Origin: Caulochytrium protostelioides
Taxonomy: Eukaryota; Chytridiomycota; Caulochytriomycetes; Caulochytriales; Caulochytriaceae
Assembly: GCA_003615045.1 (NCBI GenBank)
Contig: ML014296.1
Location: 1 to 36,441, forward strand
Reading direction: 5' to 3'
Length of the DNA: 36,441 bases
Shown in pieces: positions 28,468-36,441 of the stretch (positions are counted from its first letter, which is position 1; every line of letters begins with the position of its first letter). Made by a program: the position numbers and the translations under genes. The notes beneath the pieces are model-generated. The model saw only the letters and a list, made by a program, of their open reading frames with translations, was not told the origin of the DNA and did no database searches.

Positions 28468-30033
28468 GCTGCGACGGGGGTCGTCCGGGACGGGGGTCGT
28501 CCGGGACGGGGGACGAGCGGCGTGCGTTGGGCCCGTGGACGGCGTGCTGCGCCACGCAGGGCCCGTCGGATGCGGCGGCCGGTGAGGCGCCGTCACGATC
28601 GGCCGCGTCACCTGCGCACGCGCGCCCGCAGACTTAACAACGCAGAGGTATCAGGCGCTCGGCCATCCATACTCCGGTGTGGACGTCGCAGCGCCGCGGT
28701 CGCACGTCTTGGTCTGTCCTGGACCAGCGTCGTTCTGTTTTCCGACCACGTCGGTATCGTGACGATCACCCAGCACGGTGGCGATGGGTCACACCGGTGT
28801 TCACGATGGGCGAGTCAGGAGACGATGGGATCAGCGGTGGCGACGGTCCGATGGGAGGAGTGTCGGCAGGGACCCTCGCGGGCGCTGGCCTGCCAGCGGA
28901 ACACGCACGCGACGCAACGCGTGGCCCTGCCGTTTTCTGCCGCCGTCGTGACATCGGAGCCTCGGACCATCGTGACCCCGTGCCGACTTGTCACGCAACG
29001 GCTCTTCATCGGTGATCCTCGCTCATCATGCCTCGCAACGGCAGACAGCATCGGCGCGCTCCGCCCATATATCTCCCTTGGCCGCTGCAAGCACCGCCTT
29101 TTGCTCGTCGCGGTCCTCACCGCGTCCCCTCGCCGCCTTTGCAGTCCTCCGCCGCCGCCTTCTCCGCCGCCGCCTTCTCCCCGTGGCCTTCTCCCCGTGG
29201 CCGCCGCTCGGCATCGACGGCCACATCCGATGCCCCATCAGGATGCGCTGATCCGCCGCATTCATCCTCCACCTTCGCGTGCCGAGCCAGCGGCGTGCTG
29301 GGTGCTCCCGTGCCTGGCCGCCTGGCGGCCGGCGCTGCTGCGCCATCGCCTTCCTCGTTCAGGGGGGGTCACCCCCGCCTTCCTGGCGCGTCCCGCGCGT
29401 GCTCCAGCCCGCGTCTCCGAACGGCCTCGCTTGTGCGTCCGCGGCTCTTGATCCTTTGTATCTTGATCAAGCCCCCTTGGCTCTGGGGCATAAGGCCCAC
29501 GGGACCCATGGGGTCGGGCCAGGAGGCGGCGTTCATGGGGGGTCACGCCACGATCAGGCCACTCCGCGCTGCGCGGCGTCCAACGACCCGCCGGGACGGG
29601 GATCGCCGTGGCTGCGAGCGTGAAGGCCAGAAAGGCCACGCTTGAAGCTCCGGGCGCGTCGCGGCCGATGGCCGCGTGAACCACGCATCGCCTTGCATGG
29701 CATCGCCTGGCCGTGCATCGCCGCGCTGCGCCGCGCATCGCTTCACGCCGCCTGCGCCGCCCGCGACGCAGGGATCGCCGATCGCGTGGTGACGACGCGC
29801 GACCGCGCGAATCGCGTTCTTGCCGTTCGTTCGCGAGCAGCCGCCTGCGTCGGCGGCGGCGCGTTGCAGCGTCAGGAGGGTCTGCGCCACGGCCGATGAG
29901 CCGGCGACCGGCCTCCCGGCGACCGGCTCATCCAGGCGCCGCCCCCCGGCCCGGCGGCCAAGCCCCGACGCCGGCGCGGATGAGGGTGAGGCGAGACGGC
30001 GAACCAGCCGCCGCCAACCGCGACACGATGGGA

Positions 30034-30103
<70 letters not shown>

Positions 30104-30498
30104 CGGGGGTCGCGCAGCTGGGCCCGCGCCTCGCGTCCGGCCTGCTGACCGGCCGCCGCGACAAGGGCCGTTGGCGACGGATCGCCGCATAACCGACCGT
30201 CGCCGAGCGCCGTGCGACGTCGAGCCAGCGAGGAAGCAAGTGCCGCGTGGGGGAGCCGCGTGCATGGCGTCCGGCGGGCGGTCGCCGACGGCGCTGAGCC
30301 GAGACGCGATGCCGTTGTTGCTCCGCCGTCCACGCATCGTCGTGCCTCCTCACTGGCGTGGCATCGTGCGACCTCCTCGTCGGCCACACCTTTGCTTGCC
30401 GCGCCGCGCCACCCAACGCCTGGCCTATCATCGCATATCCGCGACAGACGCTCCCACGCAGGCCCGCATCCCCGTCCACCGCGCCGGCGCTGCCCGGC
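28468..30498. other. Intergenic region upstream of TOP1, no supported gene
   Basis: This lies between the diverging starts of the unknown protein and TOP1 and should contain both promoters. Frames seen here (for example 28522-29451 plus, 29543-30337 minus) are compositionally random, or consist of homopolymers where they cross the GCC tract. Short repeats include tctccgccgccgcct near 29140-29180 and g-c-a-t-c-g-c units near 29690-29750. Confidence 0.5.
30035..30102 (+). repeat. Perfect (GCC)n trinucleotide tract, about 22 units
   Basis: About 68 bases of uninterrupted gcc repeats lie some 400 bp before the TOP1 start codon. Depending on frame it reads as Ala, Pro or (minus strand) Gly/Arg, which explains the long spurious frames across it. 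It could lie in the TOP1 5' leader. Confidence 0.93.
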
Positions 30499-33129
30499 AT
30501 GACGTCTGACTCGGATTCCAGCAGCAGCAGCAGCAGCAGCAGCGATGAAGCGCTCTCCACCGTCCTCGCGCACTCGTCCGCAGCGCCGTTCACGGCGTCC
30601 GCGCTGCCGGCGCACCTCGCGGGCGTCGGCGCCATGAGCTTCCTCTCGTCCGAGGTCTCCGACGCGCCGACCGAGTCCGAAACCGAGCGTGATGCGAACG
30701 CCGACGGCGACTCGGACGACGACGAGGCCGGCGACGCGAGCACCGACGGGGGTTCCGACAGCGACTCGGACTCGGACACGCCGCTCGCGGCGCTGATCGC
30801 CCGCCAGGGCCGCGCCCACGGAGACGCGGCGCACGGCCCGACCCACGGCGTGCATCCGCTCAGCCCGCAGAAGTCGATCGGGACCGAGTCCACCGGCTCG
30901 ACGCGGCTCGTCAAGGAGAGTTATCTGGACGAGGACGGCGCTGCTAGCGGCGCCCATGGCGCGATGCGGGATGATGGCGACAGCAGCGAGAGCAGCAACG
31001 ACAGCGACGACTCGGACAGCAGCTCGGACGGCGATGTGTCACTCGCGGCGGTGCTGAAGGCTCGCACCGCGCATCTGCCGTCGTTCAAGAAGCCCAAGCT
31101 CGAGCATGGCAGCCATGGCATCAAGCTGGAGGACGATGTGTCGTCGGCCTCATCCATGACATCCATCACCCTGGCGGCGCGTGGCGCCTCGTTGGCGAAG
31201 CCTAAAAAGGCCGGCGGCCACCGGCATAGCAAGCGCAAGCACGAGGATAGCGATGCGGGCGAGGGGATGGATCTGGACGCACTGACGAACGCAAAGCGCG
31301 GGTGGACGACGCTGGAGCACAACGGTCCCATGTTCCCGCCACTCTACGAACCGCATGGCGTCCAGATGCGCTACAATGGGCAACCCGTCGCGCTGTCACC
31401 AGCCTCCGAAGAAGTCGCGACCTTCTTCGCGGGCGTGCTCGATGCGGAGCAGGGTTCAAACCCCGTGTTCTGCAAGAACTTTTTCACGGATTTCCTCGCG
31501 GTCATCCGGGCGAACGATCCCCCGTCTTGCCCGATCCGCTCGTTTGAGCTCTGCGACTTCCGGCCGATCCGGAACCATCTCGACCGGCTGCAGGAGCAAA
31601 AGAAGGCCGCGACACCCGAGGAGAAGCTGGCCAAGAAGGCCGAGCGCGCGGCGCTCGTCGAGAAGTACGGCTATGCCGTCTGGGACGGGCGCCGCGAAAA
31701 GCTCGGCGCGTTCATGATCGAGCCGCCGGGCCTTTTCCGCGGTCGTGGACAGCACCCGCGCACCGGCACGCTCAAGCGGCGCATCCAGCCCGAGGACGTG
31801 ACGATCAACATCGGCCCGACCGCCGCCGTCCCGGAGCCGCCGCCCGGCCACCGCTGGGGCCAGATCGTGCACGACCCCTCGACCTCGTGGATCGCCACGT
31901 GGCGCAACCCCATCACCGGGACGCCCAAATATGTTTATCCGGGCGCCGCGTCGGCCATGAAGGCTTCAAGCGATATGATGAAGTTTGAGAAAGCCCGGCA
32001 GCTGCATCAGTACATCGACCAGATCCGGAAGGGCTATCTGGCGGATCTGACGAGCAGCGAGACGCTCAAGGTCCAGCGCGCAATCGCGCTCTACTTTATC
32101 GACCGGCTGTCCATCCGAGCGGGTAACGAGAAAGGCGACGACCAGGCCGATACGGTCGGCTGTTGCAGTTTGCGCCGCGAGCACGTGCAGCTCGAAGCAC
32201 CGGCCACCATCCACTTTGATTTCTTGGGCAAGGACTCGATCCGGTACGTCAACTCGATTGAGGTCACCCGGCCCGTCTTCTCGGCCTTGACGAAGCTTTT
32301 GAAGAAAAAGAAACCGGGGGACATGATCTTTGATTCGCTGTCGACCACCCGTCTGAACAACCACCTGAGTGCGCTGATGCCGGGCTTGACGGCGAAAGTC
32401 TTCCGCACCTACAACGCGTCAACCACTTTTCAGTCCGAGCTCGAAAAGACGCCCGTCAACGGCTCAGATCCCGAGAAGATGCTCGCCTACAACCGGGCCA
32501 ACCGCCATGTGGCGATCTTGTGCAACCACCAGCGCGCCGTCTCCAAGAACCACGGCCAGTCGATGGCCGCCGCGCGGGACAAGGTCCAGCTCATGAAATA
32601 TACCCGATACCACATGCGGAAGGCGCTGCCTACCGCGGCGCTCGCCTCGGTCGCGCAGCACGTCCCCGACATCCGTGAGCCCGAGACCGACATGGACGCG
32701 GATGAACGCCAGCGCTGCATGCAGTTGATGATCGAGCAGCACATGAAGAAGTGCGTAGACAAGCACCGCCGCCAGACCGAGCGGGCAAAGCAGAAGGGCG
32801 AGACCCCACCGCCACCGCTGGATCAGGCCGAGATCGAGCGCGAAGTGGCGCAGCTTGCGGCGTCGCCGGTGAGCACCATGGATCCGAGCAAGCTCGAAGT
32901 CGCGTTGATGAAGCTCTCTCAAAAGATTTCCGCCGCGCAGGCGGCGCTCGTGGATCGCGACGAGGGCAAAGAAGTCTCACTGACGACGTCGAAGCTCAAC
33001 TACATCGACCCGCGCATCTCGGTCGCGTGGTGCAAAGCGCACACGATCCCAATCGCCAAGGTCTTCAACGCCCAGCTGACCACCAAGTTTGACTGGGCGA
33101 TGAGTGTCGACGACGACTGGCGGTTCTGA
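30499..33129 (+). CDS. TOP1: DNA topoisomerase I (type IB)
   Basis: The enzyme relaxes supercoiled DNA by a transient 3'-phosphotyrosine nick, acting in the nucleus in transcription, replication and rDNA maintenance. The ATG at 30499 gives 876 residues; the frame upstream reaches only a GTG at 30358. The N-terminal 250 residues are Ser/Asp-rich and disordered, with Lys-rich nuclear-localisation-like patches (K-K-P-K-L; H-S-K-R-K-H). The core begins at W-T-T-L-E-H-N-G-P-M-F-P-P-L-Y and includes GLFRGRGQHPRTGTLKRRI. Catalytic residues by comparison with the human enzyme are Arg540 (R-A-G-N-E-K), Lys578 (L-G-K-D-S-I-R-Y), Arg636 (F-R-T-Y-N-A-S), His677 (C-N-H-Q-R) and the nucleophile Tyr835 (S-K-L-N-Y-I-D-P-R). 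A charged linker (about 700-780) separates core and C-terminal domains. All parts are present, so the gene looks intact. It converges with the regulator gene downstream, about 200 bp between stops. Confidence 0.96.
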   Translation: MTSDSDSSSSSSSSSDEALSTVLAHSSAAPFTASALPAHLAGVGAMSFLSSEVSDAPTESETERDANADGDSDDDEAGDASTDGGSDSDSDSDTPLAALIARQGRAHGDAAHGPTHGVHPLSPQKSIGTESTGSTRLVKESYLDEDGAASGAHGAMRDDGDSSESSNDSDDSDSSSDGDVSLAAVLKARTAHLPSFKKPKLEHGSHGIKLEDDVSSASSMTSITLAARGASLAKPKKAGGHRHSKRKHEDSDAGEGMDLDALTNAKRGWTTLEHNGPMFPPLYEPHGVQMRYNGQPVALSPASEEVATFFAGVLDAEQGSNPVFCKNFFTDFLAVIRANDPPSCPIRSFELCDFRPIRNHLDRLQEQKKAATPEEKLAKKAERAALVEKYGYAVWDGRREKLGAFMIEPPGLFRGRGQHPRTGTLKRRIQPEDVTINIGPTAAVPEPPPGHRWGQIVHDPSTSWIATWRNPITGTPKYVYPGAASAMKASSDMMKFEKARQLHQYIDQIRKGYLADLTSSETLKVQRAIALYFIDRLSIRAGNEKGDDQADTVGCCSLRREHVQLEAPATIHFDFLGKDSIRYVNSIEVTRPVFSALTKLLKKKKPGDMIFDSLSTTRLNNHLSALMPGLTAKVFRTYNASTTFQSELEKTPVNGSDPEKMLAYNRANRHVAILCNHQRAVSKNHGQSMAAARDKVQLMKYTRYHMRKALPTAALASVAQHVPDIREPETDMDADERQRCMQLMIEQHMKKCVDKHRRQTERAKQKGETPPPPLDQAEIEREVAQLAASPVSTMDPSKLEVALMKLSQKISAAQAALVDRDEGKEVSLTTSKLNYIDPRISVAWCKAHTIPIAKVFNAQLTTKFDWAMSVDDDWRF

Positions 33130-33325
33130 TGTCTCTCTCGTCATTTCGCGTCGCTTGTATCCCTCGATTCCCCCTGCTTCTGCCTTTTCTCCCTGGCACG
33201 TTTCCGCTGTGTGCGATCCATGGTTGACTGTAGACGCTATTGGACTGCCTGCTTACTTCAAGTTTTTTTCTTTATCTCTCGGACCCATGCATTTTTCTCG
33301 TTCACTCGCTTTCGCCCCTTCTTCT
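33130..33325. other. Shared 3' region between convergent TOP1 and the regulator gene
   Basis: About 200 bp are T-rich on the plus strand (tctctctcgtc, tttttttctttatct, cttctttaacttaaac) and should hold both polyadenylation regions. No gene is seen. Confidence 0.5.
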
Positions 33326-36300
33326 TTAACTTAAACTAATCGTTCGATCGTTCAGCATCATTCCGCGATCGCGTGACCCCACAAACCGCAGCGCTTTGCG
33401 AATCGTCGGCTCGGACTGGAGGAAGTGCACCAAGCACTTCGGATCGCTCAATGACTTCAGTGCCGCGTTCACGTGGCTCGAATGCGTAACGAGCGTCGGC
33501 AGGCCAAGCTGTTTCACTGTTTTGGACAGTAGAGCCAAGCACGCGTTTGCGTCTGTGTAGGCGAGTACGCGGATACGCAGATATTCGCGCTCGATCAAGC
33601 CTGCCTGGCGCACCGACCGATGCACGAGGTCTACGTGTGTCTCGTCTTGGTCGTGCGCTTCGTTTGACCAGCTGCGGCTCGCGCCTGCATCCTCCGGATC
33701 CACGAGATGCGAGACGCGGCCCAGCCAGAGCCGGATGGCCTTTGCGTCCTGTTTCCGGGCGGCGACAATGGTACCTAAACGCGCGACCGAAAAGAGCATT
33801 CCGTACTGCAGCCTAGGGTCGTCCAAGGGCTCATACGACAAATCAACTTCATGGTCCGGCATTGCATCCTGCGATTGCCGTGATTGAGCGAGGATTCGAT
33901 GCACCAGCGCCCATCGTTCATCCAGCAAAGCGAGCGTCTCGCCGTGCGCGTTCTGTGCCGCGTACTGGTTGCTAATGCGAAGCGTCAGCGCTGCCGCATG
34001 CTCCATCAGTTTAGCCTGCAAGGGCGAGGGATGTAGCTGCGCCTCATTCAACAAATCCAGGGCGGCGAGATCGATACGCAGCATCATGTCCCGGCTGATG
34101 GCGTACCGGCTCTCCAGCATGCCGTCCTTCTTGCGTGCGAGGGTATTCCTCTCAGCCATGTAGCAGCCGCTCATGTGGTTGTACAGGCTGATGATCTGCC
34201 ATTGGAGCCGTGGTGAACATTTCGAAAACTGCTCCAGCGTGAATGGCAGTTCGGGACGACACGTCTTATCGGGGCCCTCCTCCAAATACAAGGAAGCGAC
34301 GGTGAGGTAGTGAAGTTCCTCTGGCGCAATGGCATGATCGGATTTGGATGCGGCATGCTCATACCGTTTGCGCCACTTTTGCATCGCTGTCGCTCTAGAT
34401 TCCCCAGAACAACAAGAATCAAGAAAAAAAGGATGTCAAAGAGGATCATGAGCGACTTCCAAGGATTCGTCAAGAACCGCTTAACCTTTACATAACAAAC
34501 TTACTGCTGCTGATGAACCGCGAGTCGCCAACACGCGGCAAATAATTTGGCCAGCAAAGCCGTATCGCCCGCGTTGGTGGTGGACATCTTGCGCCCCAAC
34601 GCGGCCCAGATCTTGGTCGCAATTTCAAGATGGTACGCATCCTGGCCATCCACATATCCGGCCTCCAAATAGAATTCCGTGATCGAGACGTGAGAGTCCA
34701 TGACAGCCAGGTTGGTCGAACCGTATTTGAGTTTCGTCATCGAGTGGCGAAGCAGGGCCGCTTGCAGGGCGTGGCTCATATGGTAGTCCGGTGCGATAAT
34801 CTCGCCAGAATCGACGACCGATCGGCGTGGATCGTGCGTCTGGATGGATGGCGGGTCAGAGTCATGATGACTAAGCGGGTATTCTCGGATGGCGCGAGGC
34901 GAGTTTTGAATACCGGATTTGTCGGAGTTGACCATGCCGCCTGCCCACACCGTTTCGGCGGCGCGGCTCGATCGGCGCGTCATGCGCTGCACGGGCGCCA
35001 CGTGCGGTTTCTGGGACCAAAAGCACAGCAGTGAGGAGTGACGAGAAATCACTATCACTGCAACTCGAAATCAAGCTGGTAGGATGAGACCAGCAGGCGT
35101 CGTATGGAGATACACGATGATACGAAGCAGCAAGAGGAGGACTAATGACAATTGGGACGAGAGAACTTCCTCCACAGATCCGGATCGGTCATGTCACCTG
35201 TTTCGGAACCAGTCCTTCGAAAGAGAATTGATGCTTCGCTCATCCAGACACGCGTAGAGGATCCCCGTTTGCATTTTCAACGTCACTTCATCTTTCGCCG
35301 CAAAGCGTATCGCCCCAAACCCCGCCTAGGGTAAGTCTTCCGGCGGGCCTTGGGGCGGGCCTTGCAGATCCTTTTGTGCGTTTTTGTGCTTCCGCCGCTG
35401 CGCGCCCTATGATCGACACGGCTTGCGACCGCAGTAGTTGAGAGGAACCAAAAGCAGACGAGCGGGCGGACAGACCCAAGGCGAGTGCTAAGCCGCGTGG
35501 AGCACAGAACATCACACAATTGAGCACACAAACACAAATAAGCAATACCGGGGACATGCCATGAAGAGGGAAGCGTTCATTAGATATAAAAAGGCGACAG
35601 GTCTCCGACATACGTCAGACGTCATACGGGACGGGGAAAATAGACGCGGAGTTGAACTGCATCATCGGACGATCCGCTCCCGACATCCGCCTCAAAATCG
35701 CTATACCCGCCTGGGTCATTCCGCCTTGAAACGGCGAGAACGCAGGGCTCTGAGGGATGAAACAGGAACCGCGGCAGCGGCTGGTTGCGTGGCACATGTT
35801 GCGGCGCCCGTCCAAGCAGCGCCTGGCCGAGATCTTGTTCCTGCGCGGCGGCTTCGGCCATCCGGTCGCTCCGCGTCCCCTCATCATACAGACCGAGCAA
35901 GAGGTCGTCGACACCGCTGGGCGCGCGTTGCCGGTGACGGAATGCGACAGGATCGTGCATGTCCGCGTCATGGGCGATTTCGCCCGTCATCGTCATATTC
36001 ACGAGCTCGATGGGCGCGTCGGGACTTATGCCCTCATGCGGATTCGCATTCCATACCGGGAGCGGAACCACCGACACAGTGGATCGCAGTCCGAATCCAC
36101 CGGAGGGGTGGCCACCGGTTTCCAGCTGCGATGCCCGGTTCCAGCGGACGCTTTCCGAGTGGAAGTAGGGCGACCGTTGCACCAGCTGCGAGGGAAACGG
36201 CAGGAGCTTCATCATCAAGGCACCGCTAGAGATCTCCAAGAATTCGTGATGAGTGGGAAAGGTGAGTTGCCTGTACAGTGTGACGTATAGTAAGTCAGAG

Positions 36301-36441
36301 CAATTGTGACGGGAGCAACGCTTACATTTTGGTGTGAGGTAGCTGCGACTCTAACGCTCGCAACTCACGGTTCAAGTCTTCCCTGGAGTTCTGTTCGTTT
36401 GCTGCGCTGCTGTACGACGCAGTCGTGCTACATGACGACAA
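33326..36441 (-). CDS. Multi-exon fungal transcription regulator, probably Zn2Cys6 type, 5' end outside the window
   Basis: Seven exons can be joined in one frame: 36441(partial)-36326, 36270-35796, 35749-about 35621, 35325-35198, 35075-34914, 34870-34505, 34394-33326 (about 814 residues in the window). The first and last introns are well supported: gtaagc to tgtacag (36325-36271, 55 nt) and gtaagt to tctag after a pyrimidine tract (34504-34395, 110 nt). The introns at 35795-35750, 35197-35076 and 34913-34871 fit GT-AG and phase. The one between 35620 and 35326 has a poor donor and is doubtful. The first exon reads N-S-R-E-D-L-N-R-E-L-R-A-L-E-S-Q-L, a short coiled coil as commonly follows a Zn2Cys6 cluster; the cluster itself would lie beyond the window. 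The later exons (SMTKLKYGSTN, FYLEAGYVDGQDAYHLEIAT, K-I-W-A-A-L-G-R) resemble the helical fungal transcription-factor middle region. No target can be named. Two adjacent genes are a less likely alternative. Confidence 0.55.

Noticed and set aside
29543-30957. Minus-strand frames with long Ala or Gly/Arg runs over the GCC tract
   Set aside because: They are created by the trinucleotide repeat and overlap the TOP1 coding sequence on the opposite strand.

Overview
This window looks like nuclear DNA of a GC-rich fungus. A eukaryotic intron-containing tRNA-Gly, an NDT80/PhoG-type DNA-binding domain, a probable Zn2Cys6-type regulator with short GT-AG introns (43 to about 300 nt), eukaryotic topoisomerase I and the ribosome-biogenesis factor Noc1/Mak21 all point that way. 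Several genes are read as one long exon. The high GC, alanine/glycine/proline-rich proteins and intron style suggest a basidiomycete, but nothing here fixes the species.

Layout. Positions 1-7000 hold tRNA-Gly(GCC), an AlkB-homologue-1 dioxygenase gene (minus strand), and four decayed relics (A to D) of what I read as a Fanzor (eukaryotic TnpB-like, RNA-guided nuclease) family. Fragments of different parts of the protein survive in different copies: a D-G-x-S segment in B, an E-F-R-T segment in A, and the C-terminal N-R-D-L-N-A-A-L-N-I block in A, B and D. All four keep a related non-coding tail after the normal stop codon, and between C and D this tail is almost identical although the coding part is ruined. 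In TnpB/Fanzor systems this is where the guide RNA scaffold and element end lie, so it is the most interesting signal here. Positions 7000-10860 show no gene, only low-complexity tracts.

Positions 10863-20907 carry two large putative transcription factors on the plus strand, a polyglutamine C2H2 zinc-finger protein and an NDT80-like protein, separated by 4.5 kb of apparently non-coding DNA with repeats. Positions 21804-33129 hold Noc1/Mak21, a convergent disordered protein of unknown function whose stop lies only about 40 bp away, a 2 kb repeat-containing region with a perfect (GCC)n tract, and TOP1. Positions 33326-36441 carry, on the minus strand, a multi-exon regulator gene that runs off the right edge.

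Noc1 and topoisomerase I both serve rRNA production, but no operon-like organisation is expected or seen. The regulatory genes have long upstream regions, while housekeeping genes are tightly packed with their neighbours.

Limits: all calls come from reading the sequence and translated frames. No alignments, searches or folding were run, and splice sites were judged by eye.
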